Part shown: piece by piece, positions 37,109 through 48,242 of the stretch
How the letters are laid out: each line of letters begins with the position of its first letter
Position numbering within the stretch: position 1 is the stretch's first letter
Assembly (NCBI RefSeq): GCF_025460765.1
Contig: NZ_JAMWEG010000007.1
Coordinates: 248,001-312,000 of the forward strand
Length of the DNA: 64,000 nucleotides
Origin: Micromonospora sp. MA102
Lineage (GTDB): Bacteria; Actinomycetota; Actinomycetes; Mycobacteriales; Micromonosporaceae
Direction: 5' to 3'
The notes under the pieces: generated by a model
The model's input: only the letters and a program-made list of their open reading frames with translations
Told to the model about the DNA's origin: nothing
Database searches by the model: none
Made by a program: the position numbers and the translations under genes

Positions 37109-37327
37109 TCACGCGGCGTACGAGTCGTAGATCTCCTTGCACTTCGGGCAGACCGGGGAACCGGGCTTGGCGGCCTTGGTCACCGGGAAGGTCTCGCCGC
37201 AGAGCGCCACCACGTAGGTGCCCATGACGGCACTTTCCGCGATCTTCTCCTTGCGGACGTAGTGGAACATCTCCGGGCCGGTGTCGGCGTCCTTCAGCTC
37301 GGGACGCTCGAGAACCTCTGTACTCAC
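37109..37327 (-). CDS. DUF3039 small protein
   Basis: A 72-residue protein. The core [20 protein letters not shown] and ALCGETFPV is followed by [13 protein letters not shown], a CxxC pair that with the earlier Cys may bind zinc. The GTG has GGAGG about 7 nt upstream. The family is universal in actinobacteria near sigB; in M. tuberculosis it neighbours the DUF3099 gene, whereas here a pseudouridine operon lies between the two. Confidence 0.9.
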   Translation of the reverse strand: MSTEVLERPELKDADTGPEMFHYVRKEKIAESAVMGTYVVALCGETFPVTKAAKPGSPVCPKCKEIYDSYAA

Positions 37328-37402
37328 GACTACACCTCCAACGGTCCAGTTTTGCAGGTCGATCCCGCCCGGTCCACCTGGGCCCGCGCCGGAGGCGGCC
37401 CG

Positions 37403-37408
37403 TACCGT
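37403..37408 (+). promoter_or_regulatory. Leaderless-type -10 box of psuG (TACCGT)
   Basis: TACCGT ends 7 nt before the GTG of psuG, inside an 88-bp divergent intergenic region. Confidence 0.55.
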
Positions 37409-37415
37409 AGCCGAA

Positions 37416-38351
37416 GTGACCAACTTTCACATCAGTCTCGGCACCGAGGTGGCCGACGCCCTGCGCGACGGGCGTCCGGTCGTCGCCCTGGAGAGCACCA
37501 TCGTCTCCCACGGCCTGCCCCGACCGGACAATCTTCGCGTCGCGCGTCAGATCGAGCAGGCGGTCCGGGACGCGGGAGCGGTTCCGGCCACCATCGGCAT
37601 GGTCGCCGGTGAGCTGATCGTGGGCCTGGACGACACCCAGCTCACCCGGCTCGCCACGGTCGACGGGGTGAGCAAGCTCTCGGTGCGCGACCTGGCCGTG
37701 GCGGCGGCCACCGGCGCGGACGGCGCCACCACCGTGGCGGCGACCAGCGCGGTGGCCGCGGCGGCCGGGATCGGGGTCTTCGCCACCGGCGGCCTCGGCG
37801 GGGTGCACCGGGAGGCCGCGCAGACCTTCGACGAGTCCGCCGACCTGGTCACCCTGGCCCGGACCCCGATCGCGGTGGTCTGCGCCGGGGTGAAGTCGAT
37901 CCTCGACGTGGGCGCCACCCTGGAGCGGCTGGAGACCCTCGGGGTCAGCGTCGTCGGCTACCGCACCCGCCGCTTCCCCGGCTTCTACCTCACCGACGCC
38001 GGCTTCGACCTGGACTGGTCGGTGGAGTCGCCGGAGCAGGCGGCCGACGTGCTGGCCGCACGCCGGGAGCAGGGCGTGCACTCCGGTGGGCTGATCGTGG
38101 CGAACCCGCTGCCGGTGGACGAGCAGCTCGACCCGGCGCTGCACGACCGCACCCTGGCCACCGGGCTGGCCATGCTGGCCCGCGACGGGGTGACCGGCAA
38201 GGCGGTGACCCCGTTCCTGCTGGCCCACTTCCATTCCGCCACCGAGGGCGCCAGCCTGGCGGTGAACGTGCGGATCATCCTGCGCAACGCCGACCTGGCG
38301 GCACGGATCGCGGTCGCCGCGGCGGCCCGCCACACCGCCGCCGCGGCATGA
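37416..38351 (+). CDS. psuG: Pseudouridine-5'-phosphate glycosidase
   Basis: A 311-residue enzyme that splits pseudouridine 5'-phosphate into uracil and ribose 5-phosphate. Family motifs are [67 protein letters not shown] and [10 protein letters not shown]. The catalytic Lys region (KLSVRDL) and the Mg/phosphate loop are intact, and length is normal. Its stop overlaps the start of a PfkB kinase (ATGA), so the two are one operon and supply phosphorylation then cleavage. Confidence 0.95.
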   Translation: MTNFHISLGTEVADALRDGRPVVALESTIVSHGLPRPDNLRVARQIEQAVRDAGAVPATIGMVAGELIVGLDDTQLTRLATVDGVSKLSVRDLAVAAATGADGATTVAATSAVAAAAGIGVFATGGLGGVHREAAQTFDESADLVTLARTPIAVVCAGVKSILDVGATLERLETLGVSVVGYRTRRFPGFYLTDAGFDLDWSVESPEQAADVLAARREQGVHSGGLIVANPLPVDEQLDPALHDRTLATGLAMLARDGVTGKAVTPFLLAHFHSATEGASLAVNVRIILRNADLAARIAVAAAARHTAAAA

Positions 38352-39244
38352 GCCCCGCACCTCGCATCGTCGTCGTCGGCGACGTCATCACCGACGTCCT
38401 CGCGGTGCTCTCCGGTCCCCTCGCCACCGGCTCGGACACCGCGGCCGGAATCCGGTTCAGCGGCGGCGGCCAGGCGGCCAACACCGCGGCCTGGCTCGCC
38501 GGGCAGGGGGCGGCCGTCACGCTGGTCGCCGCCGTGGGCGACGACGAGACGGGCCGGGAGCGGGTCGCCGAGCTGGAGCGGGTCGGGGTGACCTGTGCCG
38601 TGGAGCGGCACGAGGGCTACCCCACCGGCACGGTCATCGTGCTCACCCACGACGGGGAGCGGACCATGGTCAGCCAGCGGGGGGCGAACCTGCGGCTGAC
38701 CACGGAGCACGTCGACCGGACCGTCGCCGCGGCGCCCGACGCGGGGCACCTGCACCTGTCCGCGTACACCCTGCTGGACGTCGGGTCGCGCGGCGCGGGC
38801 CTGCGCGCGCTGGCCGCCGCCCGCGAGCGCGGGCTCACCACCAGCGTCGACGCGGCCTCCGCGGCCCCGCTGCGGCGGGTCGGCACGGCCTTCCTGACCT
38901 GGGTACGCGACGTCGACCTGCTGCTGGTCAACACGGACGAGGCGACGGTGCTGGCCGGCGGGCTGGACCCGGCGGCGCAGGCCCGGGCGCTGACCTCGGT
39001 CGCCCACCGGGTGGTGGTGAAGCGGGGTGCGGCCGGCGCGGTCTGGGTGGACCGGACCGGGCTGGTCGAGACGGCCCCGGCGCCCGGGGTGGCCGTGGTG
39101 GACGTGACCGGGGCGGGCGACGCCTTCGCCGCCGGCCTGCTCACCGCGTGGCTGGCCGGCGCGGACCCGCGCGCGGCGCTGTCCCGGGCCGGCGATCTCG
39201 GCGCGCTGGCGGTCACCACCGTCGGCGCGCGGCCCCAGCCCTGA
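38348..39244 (+). CDS. PfkB-family kinase, probable pseudouridine kinase
   Basis: A 298-residue ribokinase-fold enzyme. It begins [15 protein letters not shown], with the sugar-binding [15 protein letters not shown] and the C-terminal anion hole and catalytic Asp in [14 protein letters not shown]. Coupled by a 4-bp overlap to psuG, it most likely phosphorylates pseudouridine (psuK role). Without the context it could be any ribokinase or carbohydrate kinase. It ends before a strong bidirectional hairpin. Confidence 0.88.
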   Translation: MSPAPRIVVVGDVITDVLAVLSGPLATGSDTAAGIRFSGGGQAANTAAWLAGQGAAVTLVAAVGDDETGRERVAELERVGVTCAVERHEGYPTGTVIVLTHDGERTMVSQRGANLRLTTEHVDRTVAAAPDAGHLHLSAYTLLDVGSRGAGLRALAAARERGLTTSVDAASAAPLRRVGTAFLTWVRDVDLLLVNTDEATVLAGGLDPAAQARALTSVAHRVVVKRGAAGAVWVDRTGLVETAPAPGVAVVDVTGAGDAFAAGLLTAWLAGADPRAALSRAGDLGALAVTTVGARPQP

Positions 39245-39250
39245 CGGGCG

Positions 39251-39283
39251 GACCGGTCCGGGCGGCTGCCGCCCGGGCCGGTC
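39251..39283. terminator. Bidirectional hairpin between psu operon and DUF3099
   Basis: A 15-bp stem with one GU pair (39251-39265 with 39269-39283) closes a CTG loop between convergent genes and overlaps the DUF3099 stop codon. Confidence 0.7.
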
Positions 39284-39668
39284 AGGGCTCGGCGTCGATG
39301 ACCTTGTGCGGGCGCTCCTCGGCGGCGAGCGCCATGGGCGGCGTCTCGTCCAGGTGGCGGGGCTGGAACTTCCCGGCCAGCCGGTGCTGCTCCTTGGGCG
39401 GACGATCGTTGGCCAGCAGCACGGCCAGCCAGGGGATCAGCACCATCCCGAGGGCGCAGAGCGGCAGCCACAGCCAGAGCAGTGGTGCCTTGACGCCGAC
39501 CAGGACCGCACCGAGCACCAGGCACGCGACCCGGATTCCCATCATCAGCACGTAGCGCTTCTGCCGGCTGGTGAGCTGGTCGTCCTGGCTGCGCGAGGCG
39601 TCGGTGATCAGGATCGGCTGGTACGCCTGACGCTTCACCACGGACCTCCTCGAGGGATTACGACTCAT
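39282..39668 (-). CDS. DUF3099 membrane protein
   Basis: A 128-residue protein. The N-terminal motif QAYQPILITDASRSQDDQL and MTSR-like RQKRYVLMMGIR are family-typical. Two hydrophobic helices follow (VACLVLGAVLVGVKAPLLWL and LCALGMVLIPWLAVLLAN), then a charged tail with PRHLDETPP. ATG 39668 has GAGGG 7 nt upstream; a GTG at 39641 is an alternative. The family lies near sigB in actinobacteria. Function unknown. Confidence 0.9.
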   Translation of the reverse strand: MSRNPSRRSVVKRQAYQPILITDASRSQDDQLTSRQKRYVLMMGIRVACLVLGAVLVGVKAPLLWLWLPLCALGMVLIPWLAVLLANDRPPKEQHRLAGKFQPRHLDETPPMALAAEERPHKVIDAEP

Positions 39669-39732
39669 CCTGTCACCCTCGACGGTTGATCGGCGAAAAT
39701 CGTGACAAGGGCGGCGCGTGTTACGTGCGTGG

Positions 39733-39738
39733 TACGCT
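39733..39738 (+). promoter_or_regulatory. Leaderless-type -10 box (TACGCT)
   Basis: TACGCT ends 6 nt before the GTG of the toxin-like gene. Confidence 0.5.
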
Positions 39739-39744
39739 CCGTTC

Positions 39745-40056
39745 GTGGGCAACCGGTTCAGCTTCACCGACGAGGCGTTGGCCAACCTGCGGGTCTACGA
39801 CGTCACGCCCGGGGAAGTCTGGGAAGCCCTGCACAGCAGCCGGCGGGTCATCCGGCACCTCGGGGACGACGTCATGGTGGTCTACGCGACCGACCACCGG
39901 GGTCGACGCCTCGCGGTGCTGCTGGCCGAGGCCGACGGCAGCGACAACGACTGGGACATCCTCTCCGCCCGCGAGCTGAGCGACGTCGAGGCCAAGCGCT
40001 ACGACGACGCGGTGCGGAGGTCACGCCGACGAGGAGGCGGTCACGATGCACCGTAA
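39745..40056 (+). CDS. BrnT/DUF4258-like putative toxin
   Basis: A 103-residue basic protein. FTDEALANLRVYDVTPGEVWEAL, the central VIRHLGDDVMVVYATDHRGRRLAVLL and WDILSARELSDVEAKRY match the BrnT pattern, whose C-terminus has an ISAR...E...Y motif. BrnT-type toxins are ribonucleases of the RelE fold. The next gene overlaps its end by 11 bp and encodes a ribbon-helix-helix protein, the expected antitoxin partner. The GTG start has a -10 box 6 nt upstream. Toxin identity is an inference from pattern and context. Confidence 0.75.
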   Translation: MGNRFSFTDEALANLRVYDVTPGEVWEALHSSRRVIRHLGDDVMVVYATDHRGRRLAVLLAEADGSDNDWDILSARELSDVEAKRYDDAVRRSRRRGGGHDAP

Positions 40057-40357
40057 CGAGGCGACCAAGCGGTTCCACGACGCCGGCGACGCGCTCGCCG
40101 ACCTGATCGACGAGACCCAGCCCGCGGAGCTGCCCACCCCCGACACCGACGTGCCGATGGTCAGCCGCTCGGTGCGCCTGCCGCTGGAGACGTACGACCG
40201 GGTCCGGGCGGCCGCCGAGGCGCGCGGCATCGGGGTGACCACGCTCATGCGGCAGTGGATCGAGGCCGGCCTGGCCGATCTCGACGAGTCCGCCACGGTC
40301 TCCCTGGCCGACGTGCGCCGGGCCCTGGCCGCGCTGTCCCGCCCCACCGCCGCCTGA
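40046..40357 (+). CDS. Ribbon-helix-helix putative antitoxin
   Basis: A 103-residue protein. The strand-helix-helix core is VSRSVRLPLETYDRVRAAAE followed by ARGIGVTTLMRQWIEAGL. An acidic N-terminus (DALADLIDETQPAELPTPDTD) could wrap the toxin, and a C-terminal helix ends the protein. ATG with AGGAGG about 8 nt upstream, inside the toxin gene. Antitoxins of this type bind their own promoter. It ends 3 bp from the convergent ltrA-like gene. Confidence 0.78.
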   Translation: MHRNEATKRFHDAGDALADLIDETQPAELPTPDTDVPMVSRSVRLPLETYDRVRAAAEARGIGVTTLMRQWIEAGLADLDESATVSLADVRRALAALSRPTAA

Positions 40358-40360
40358 GGG

Positions 40361-41593
40361 TCAGGCCTCCGGGCCGCTGCTCTCCGGCCCCGTCCGGCCG
40401 AACGGCGAGGCCGACATCTCCGGCGGGCGCCCCCGGCTGCGCCACGCGTCCAGCAGCGCCACCACGGCCAGGACGGCGGCCACCAGGGCCAGGGCCAGCA
40501 CGGCGGGACCGTGCGCCAGCAGCGGCACGAGCAGGAGCAGCACGCCCGCGCCGAGGATCCGGGTCAGCGAGACCCGGCCGAAGATCTCGTACTCGAAGCG
40601 GGCCCGGGCGGCCAGGAAGAGCAGCGGCCCGCCCACCACGAACAGCAGCAGCGCCTCGTCGGACCGGTGGAACGGCTCGGCGATGACCACCTCGTAGCCG
40701 ACCGCCGCGGTGAGCACGCCCAGCACGATGACCAGGTGGGTGATCGTGGCCGACGTGCCCAGCCGGCCCGGCACGGGCGCCAGCCGCAGCGCCTCGGCCA
40801 GCAGGTGCCCGGCCCGGTGGAAGTAGATCCGCCAGAGCAGCGCGGTGGTCACGAAGGCGAGCCCGAAGGCGCCCGCGCCCTCGCCGGAGAACTTCTCGCC
40901 GCTGTAGGTCACCCCGATGACCAGGATCGACTCGCCCAGCGCGATGAGGAAGATCTGCTGGTAGCGCTCGGCCAGGTGCTCGCCGGCGATCCGCCACCCG
41001 CCGGTCGGCGCGGACCCGATCCGGGGCAGCGGCCAGCCGGTGAAGAGGGCCGCGTAGTCCACGGTCAGCGCGAGGGCCCAGAGCGGCAGGCGCACGCCCT
41101 CGGGGCCGAGTGCCCCCGCCAGCCACAGCGGCGCGGTCAACCCCGCCCAGGCGGCCAGCCGGAGCGGGACCAGCCGCCGTGGATGGCCGTGCAGCGCGGC
41201 GGCGACGACCAGCGGCCGCCCGAGCATCACCGCCAGGTACGCGAGGGCGAACGGCAGCGCCCGCTCCTCCAGGGCCCGCGGCAGCGCCACCCCCATCACC
41301 AGGCTGGCGAACATCGTGCCGACCACGACGGCCTGGATGACGGTCTGCTCCGGCTCGTAGCGGCTGGTCACCCAGACGGTGATCGTCCAGACCACCCACA
41401 GCACCAGGAAGAGCAGCACCGTACGGCCGACCGCGGCGGCCAGCGTCCACCCGGTGGCGGGCAGGCTGTTGATCAGCCGCTGGGAGACCCGGGTCAGCGC
41501 GAAGACGAAGACCAGGTCGAAGAAGAGTTCCAGGAAGGTGGCACGGGCGGCGCTTTCCGGCGGGCGCAGCAGCGCGGCACCGCGTTCCGCCAC
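40361..41593 (-). CDS. Low-temperature-requirement A (LtrA) family membrane protein
   Basis: A 410-residue protein with about 12 hydrophobic segments. The family signature ATFLELFFDLVFVFALTRVS opens the first helix. IFLIALGESILVIGV and ALLWRIYFHRAGHLL are further LtrA motifs. GTG 41593 (start VAERGAALLRPPES) is preceded by a G-rich site; a TTG at 41626 would add 11 residues. Function is unknown beyond a link to cold growth in Listeria. It is a single gene. Confidence 0.9.
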   Translation of the reverse strand: MAERGAALLRPPESAARATFLELFFDLVFVFALTRVSQRLINSLPATGWTLAAAVGRTVLLFLVLWVVWTITVWVTSRYEPEQTVIQAVVVGTMFASLVMGVALPRALEERALPFALAYLAVMLGRPLVVAAALHGHPRRLVPLRLAAWAGLTAPLWLAGALGPEGVRLPLWALALTVDYAALFTGWPLPRIGSAPTGGWRIAGEHLAERYQQIFLIALGESILVIGVTYSGEKFSGEGAGAFGLAFVTTALLWRIYFHRAGHLLAEALRLAPVPGRLGTSATITHLVIVLGVLTAAVGYEVVIAEPFHRSDEALLLFVVGGPLLFLAARARFEYEIFGRVSLTRILGAGVLLLLVPLLAHGPAVLALALVAAVLAVVALLDAWRSRGRPPEMSASPFGRTGPESSGPEA

Positions 41594-41710
41594 CGTGCCA
41601 CCCCCGTCCGCCGCCCTGGCTCCCAACGACCGGGCCGCCGTACCGGTTGCGTGTCAGCGGTTCGGCGGCTCACCTCGGCGAGGCGGGTGTTCCGGCGGGC
41701 GCGGGTGGCG

Positions 41711-42286
41711 TCAGCCCTTGGCGGCCTTCGCCTCCGCCTTCATCCGCTGCTTGAACTCCCGGACCCGGCGCAGCGACTCGGGGTCGGTCACGTCGGCCAC
41801 CGACCGGTACGCGTCCGCGTCGCCGTAGCCGCCGGCCGCCTCGCGCCAGCCGTCCGGGGTGATGCCGAACCGCTTGCCGAGCAGGGCCACGAAGATCTGC
41901 GCCTTCTGCCGGCCGAAGCCGGGCAGCTCGCCGACCCGGCGCAGCAGGTCCCCGCCGTCGGCCGCCTCCGACCAGAGCCGGGCCGGGTCGCCGTCGTAGC
42001 GCTCGACCAGGGCCCGGCAGACCTCCTGCACCCGGGCCGCCATGGCCTTCGGGAAGCGGTGCAGGGCCGGCGGCGTGGCGAACAGCTCGACCAGGGCCTC
42101 CGGGGAGTAGCCGGCCAGTTCCCGGGCGTCCGGCTCGTGGCCGAGCCGCTGCGCCAGCACGTACGGGGAGGAGAACGCCTTCTCCATCGGCACCTGCTGG
42201 TCCAGCACCATGCCGAGGAGCAGGGCCAGCGGGCTGCGCGCCAGCAGCTCGTTGGCCTGCGGGTCGATGGGCAGCGAGAGCGTCAT
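41711..42286 (-). CDS. HhH-GPD base-excision repair family protein
   Basis: A 191-residue DNA-repair protein. It begins LPIDPQANELLARSPLALLLGMVLDQQVPMEKAF. The helix-hairpin-helix is VGELPGFGRQKAQIFVALLGK, with conserved Lys-Ala for backbone contacts (quoted here in segments: VGELPGFGRQ then KAQIFVALLG). Related proteins excise damaged or deaminated bases; the substrate is not evident and I could not place the catalytic Asp with certainty. ATG with GGGGGC just upstream. Confidence 0.85.
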   Translation of the reverse strand: MTLSLPIDPQANELLARSPLALLLGMVLDQQVPMEKAFSSPYVLAQRLGHEPDARELAGYSPEALVELFATPPALHRFPKAMAARVQEVCRALVERYDGDPARLWSEAADGGDLLRRVGELPGFGRQKAQIFVALLGKRFGITPDGWREAAGGYGDADAYRSVADVTDPESLRRVREFKQRMKAEAKAAKG

Positions 42287-42345
42287 GCCCCCATCCTGCC
42301 CCGCCGGCCGCCGCCCGCCACGCCGACTCCCCGCGGCACGCGCGG

Positions 42346-42384
42346 CACGGCCCGGTGGACAGGGGTGGGGTCCACCGGGCCGTG
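42346..42384 (-). terminator. Terminator of the subtilase gene
   Basis: A perfect 15-bp stem (42346-42360 with 42370-42384) with a 9-nt loop lies 16 bp past the protease stop codon. Confidence 0.8.
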
Positions 42385-42399
42385 TGGCCGCGCGACGCG

Positions 42400-43623
<1,224 letters not shown>

Positions 43624-43808
43624 CGTCTGGCTCCCTACCGGGCGCGCCCGGGCTCTCGGACACCGGGGACGCCCATCGGCGGATGTTGGGGCAGATGGTA
43701 GCCATGCATCGATGAACATGAAAGAGATAACGGCCGATACCCTGAGCTGGTGATATGGATCCGGCGGGTGCCGGCCGGGAGAGCGGCCGGGGAGGGCAGG
43801 ATGACGAC

Positions 43809-45293
43809 GTGGACCGTCACGACATGCTGCTCTCCCCCGCCGGCGTCGACGCGCTGCGCACCGCGCTGACCCGGGCGGGCTTCACCGCCAACGGCATCGC
43901 CGGCCGGCTCGGCCCGCAGGCCACCGGCGCGGTGGCCCGCAACGACTTCCGCGCCGCGCTGCGCGCCACCGAGGACCGCGACCCGCTCGCGACGCTGATC
44001 CGGGTCTTCATCTGCGACCAGACCGAGCCGGAGCCGGCCGTGGCCGCCGCGCTCGCCCCGTTGACCGTCGAGGAGGCGCTGGCCGGGGGCCTGGTCGAGC
44101 GGCACGGCGACGGCCTGCGCGCCGGGGTCGACCTGGAGCCGTACGGGGACGACTGGTTCGTGCTCGCCGACGTGCCGGCCAGCGCCCGCCCCGGCCGCCC
44201 GCTGCACGCCCAGCACGTGCTGGGCATCGGCGGGGCCACCCAGACGCTGATCGGCGCGACCGTCCGCCGGCCGGTGGAGACCGCGCTGGACCTGGGCACC
44301 GGCTCGGGCGTCCAGGCCCTGCACCTGTCCACCCACGCCCGCCGGATCACCGTCACCGACGTCTCCGAACGGGCGTTGCGCTTCGCCGCCACCACCGCCG
44401 CCCTCAACGGGCAGGACTGGGAGCTGCTCCGCGGCGACCTCGTCGCCCCGGTGGCCGGCCGCCGGTTCGACCTGGTGGTCAGCAACCCGCCGTTCGTGGT
44501 CGGGCCCGGCACCACCACGCACGTCTACCGCGACTCCGGCCGGGTCGGCGACGCGATCGGGGCCGAGCTGGCCGCCGCCGCCCCGCACCTGCTCACCGAG
44601 GGCGGGACGATGCAGTACCTGGCCAACTGGGTGCACGTCACCGGCGAGGACTGGGCCGAGCGGGTGACCGGCTGGTTCGCCGGCACCGGGCTGGACGCCT
44701 GGGTGATCCAGCGCGAGGTGGCCGACCCGATGGCGTACGTCAACCTGTGGCTCACCGACGTCGGCGAGACGGCCGACCCCCAGCGGATGGCGGCCTGGCT
44801 GGACTGGTTCGACGCGCACAAGGTGGAGGCGATCGGGTTCGGCATCGTCTCGCTGCGCCGGACCGGGCACGACGAGCCGGTCGTCCGGGTGGAGGACCTG
44901 CGCCAGCGGGTGGAGCCGCCGCTCGGCGACCGGGTGGGCGAGTGGTTCGACCGGCAGGACTGGCTGCGTGCCCGGAGCACCGACGGTCTGCTCGCCGCCC
45001 GCTACCGGGCCGCCGACGGGCTCCAGCTGCGCCAGGAGGCCACCATGGGCGCCGACGGCTGGGCCGTGGACCGGCAGGTCCTCGCCATGCCGCACGGGCT
45101 GCGCTGGTCCGAGGAGATCGACCCGCTGGTGCTCGCCCTGGTCGGCGGCGCGGACGGTCGGCTGCCGCTGCGCGACCAGCTCGCCCTGCTCGCCGCCGCG
45201 CACGACGTCGCGCCGGACGAGCTGGCCGAGGCGGCCGGGCCGATCGTGGCGCACCTGGTCGAGCGCGGCCTGATCGAGCCGGTGGCGGACTGA
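43809..45293 (+). CDS. HemK-like class I SAM methyltransferase with extra domains
   Basis: A 494-residue protein. Residues ~1-130 are an N-terminal helical domain. Residues ~150-330 carry the SAM motif [16 protein letters not shown] and the catalytic-type loop [12 protein letters not shown], an NPPF variant of the NPPY loop of N-methyltransferases. The last ~160 residues are a separate domain. GTG 43809 has GGCAGG 8 nt upstream; an ATG at 43755 lies 11 nt after a TACCCT box but adds only low-complexity residues. Target (protein Gln, RNA or small molecule) is unknown. Coupled to dtd by a one-base overlap. Confidence 0.85.
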   Translation: MDRHDMLLSPAGVDALRTALTRAGFTANGIAGRLGPQATGAVARNDFRAALRATEDRDPLATLIRVFICDQTEPEPAVAAALAPLTVEEALAGGLVERHGDGLRAGVDLEPYGDDWFVLADVPASARPGRPLHAQHVLGIGGATQTLIGATVRRPVETALDLGTGSGVQALHLSTHARRITVTDVSERALRFAATTAALNGQDWELLRGDLVAPVAGRRFDLVVSNPPFVVGPGTTTHVYRDSGRVGDAIGAELAAAAPHLLTEGGTMQYLANWVHVTGEDWAERVTGWFAGTGLDAWVIQREVADPMAYVNLWLTDVGETADPQRMAAWLDWFDAHKVEAIGFGIVSLRRTGHDEPVVRVEDLRQRVEPPLGDRVGEWFDRQDWLRARSTDGLLAARYRAADGLQLRQEATMGADGWAVDRQVLAMPHGLRWSEEIDPLVLALVGGADGRLPLRDQLALLAAAHDVAPDELAEAAGPIVAHLVERGLIEPVAD

Positions 45294-45715
45294 TGCGGGC
45301 GGTGGTGCAGACGGTGGGTCGGGCCGCCGTGACGGTCGACGGCGAGGTGGTCGGCGCGATCACCGACGGGCTGCTGGTGCTGCTCGGCGTCACCCACACC
45401 GACACCCCGCAGGTGGCGGCCACCATGGCCCGCAAGGTCCACGAGCTGCGCATCCTGGACGACGAGCGCAGCGCCGCCGACACCGGCGCGCCGATCCTGG
45501 TGGTCAGCCAGTTCACCCTCTACGGCGACGCCCGCAAGGGCCGGCGCCCGAGCTGGACCGCCGCCGCGCCGGCGGAACTGGCGGAGCCCCTGGTGGAAGC
45601 GGTGGTGCGGGAGCTGCGCCAGCGCGGCGCCAAGGTCGAGACCGGCCGCTTCCGCACCCACATGCTGGTGGACAGCGTCAACGTGGGCCCCCGCACCCTC
45701 CTCCTGGACCTGTGA
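45293..45715 (+). CDS. dtd: D-aminoacyl-tRNA deacylase
   Basis: A 140-residue homodimeric enzyme that hydrolyses D-amino acids (and Gly from tRNA-Ala) off mischarged tRNA. It begins [20 protein letters not shown]. The catalytic motif is [17 protein letters not shown] and the Gly-cisPro motif is NVGPRT near the C-terminus. Full family length. The ATG shares its A with the TGA of the methyltransferase gene (TGATG), so reinitiation is expected. Confidence 0.96.
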   Translation: MRAVVQTVGRAAVTVDGEVVGAITDGLLVLLGVTHTDTPQVAATMARKVHELRILDDERSAADTGAPILVVSQFTLYGDARKGRRPSWTAAAPAELAEPLVEAVVRELRQRGAKVETGRFRTHMLVDSVNVGPRTLLLDL

Positions 45716-45747
45716 TCGCCGGGGACGGCCGGTGATCCCCGCGGTGG

Positions 45748-46536
45748 TCAGAAGAAGAGGCCGCGGCGGGACATGGACTGGCGCAGCCAGCCGTCGAGCT
45801 GGGCGGCCCAGTCGGTGCGGTCCGCCGTCGCGTGGTCGACCGTGAAGCGGCCGAACGCGTCGTGGCCCTCGGTGAACAGGCCGCCGCGCTTGTCCAGCTC
45901 CAGCACCACCTGCACCTGCTGCGGGTCGGTGACGAAGGTCAGTTCGAGCTGGTTCATGGCGCGCGCGTACTGCGGCGCCGGGTGGAACTCGATCTCCTGG
46001 TAGAACGGCAGGCTCTGCCGTACGCCGTAGAGGTGGCCGCGCTCGACGTCGGCCCGGGCGAACCGGAAGCCCAGCCGCAGCAACGCCTCCAGCAGCCGCT
46101 CCTGAGCGGGCAGCGGGTGCACCGCCACGGCGTCCAGGTCGCCCTTGTCGACCGCCCGGGCCACCTCCAGCTCGGTCCGCAGCCCCATGGTCATGCCGTG
46201 CAGGTGCTGGCCGTACAGGTCGGTGAGCGGGGTCTCCCAGGGCACCTGGAAGCGGAACGGCACCTCGTACCGCTGCCCCGGGTCCAGCCGGAACGCGCCG
46301 GTCACCTGCGCGCGGCCGAACTCCTGCGTGGTGTCGTACTCCGAGTCGCCGCTCTCCACCTCGACCCTGGTGACCAGGCCGAGCGCGACGTAGCTCACCT
46401 CCACCGGGTGGTCCCCGCCGACCACCTGGACCCGGCCCTCCACCTGCCCGCCGGGGCGGCAGTTCGGGTTGGCCAGCACCGTCTCCACCGACGGTCCACC
46501 CACACCCATCGCCTGCATGAGCCGCTTGAAGACCAC
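45748..46536 (-). CDS. SpoOM (Spo0M) family arrestin-fold protein
   Basis: A 262-residue protein. [20 protein letters not shown] is the typical actinobacterial Spo0M start. The arrestin-like beta-sandwich includes [42 protein letters not shown] and QELEF-type strands (LPFYQEIEF). The C-terminus [15 protein letters not shown] is family-like. Start GTG 46536 gives MVFK and has GGAGG 5 nt upstream; GTG 46539 is too close. In Bacillus Spo0M affects sporulation control; its role here is unknown. Divergent from sigB. Confidence 0.92.
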   Translation of the reverse strand: MVFKRLMQAMGVGGPSVETVLANPNCRPGGQVEGRVQVVGGDHPVEVSYVALGLVTRVEVESGDSEYDTTQEFGRAQVTGAFRLDPGQRYEVPFRFQVPWETPLTDLYGQHLHGMTMGLRTELEVARAVDKGDLDAVAVHPLPAQERLLEALLRLGFRFARADVERGHLYGVRQSLPFYQEIEFHPAPQYARAMNQLELTFVTDPQQVQVVLELDKRGGLFTEGHDAFGRFTVDHATADRTDWAAQLDGWLRQSMSRRGLFF

Positions 46537-46762
46537 CACGTCCTCCGATCGCCTGTGCGTCGCCGGGCCTCGCTGGCCGGCCGCTGGCACGGTAACCGGG
46601 CCCGGCAAGGCACAGCCGACGTTCCGCCCGGATTGCTGTCGGGTCCCCGATCGCCTCACTCCCGTTTCACGCCCCGCCCGCCAAGCTGTTCCTCACCGGC
46701 ACCACCGCGCCGGCGGACGGCACGGAACCGGTACGGCACGACGGACACGGGGAGAGACCGAG

Positions 46763-47749
<987 letters not shown>

Positions 47750-47759
47750 GCTGACCGAC

Positions 47760-47794
47760 GCGACAGGCCCCGGCGGCGCGCCGGGGCCTGTCGC
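47760..47794 (+). terminator. Terminator of sigB
   Basis: A perfect 14-bp stem (47760-47773 with 47781-47794) with a 7-nt loop starts 11 bp after the stop. Confidence 0.8.
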
Positions 47795-47831
47795 GCTTGA
47801 AGCGGTGGCCGTGAACGACCACTCTGGGGCG

Positions 47832-48239
47832 ATGAACTGGACACTGGAAGTAGTCGTCGTGCCGGTCTCCGATCTGGACCGGGCCAAGAGCTTCTACGCC
47901 GAGCGGCTCGGCTTCGCCGTCGACCACGACACCGACCTGGGGGTCCTCGGGCGGATCGTCCAGCTCACGCCCCCGGGCTCCGGCTGCTCGATCGTCCTCG
48001 GCCGGGGCGTCGTGCCCGAGATGCCGCCGGGCTCGCTCAAGGGGCTGCAACTGGTCGTGCCCGACCTGGAGAAGGCCCACGCGGAGCTGGTCGAGCGGGG
48101 CGTGGCGGTCAGCGAGATCCAGGTGGTCGGGCCGAACCCGAGCCCGGTGCAGCACCCGCTGGACAACGTCGGCTTCGTCTTCTTCACCGACCCGGACGGC
48201 AACGCCTGGGCCGTGCAGCAGATCTCCAGCCGGGCCTGA
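47832..48239 (+). CDS. VOC (glyoxalase-like) family protein
   Basis: A 135-residue single-domain protein. Two beta-alpha-beta-beta-beta units are evident: VVVVPVSDLDRAKSFYAERLGF and LQLVVPDLEKAHAELVERGV, with VGFVFFTDPDGNAWAVQQ closing the second. Start ATG 47832 puts the first strand at the N-terminus; GTG 47805 or 47811 would add 7-9 polar residues. Substrate unknown; it differs from the VOC protein at 675 in length and pocket residues. It converges on the acetyltransferase fusion with 3 bp between. Confidence 0.87.
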   Translation: MNWTLEVVVVPVSDLDRAKSFYAERLGFAVDHDTDLGVLGRIVQLTPPGSGCSIVLGRGVVPEMPPGSLKGLQLVVPDLEKAHAELVERGVAVSEIQVVGPNPSPVQHPLDNVGFVFFTDPDGNAWAVQQISSRA

Positions 48240-48242
48240 GCC

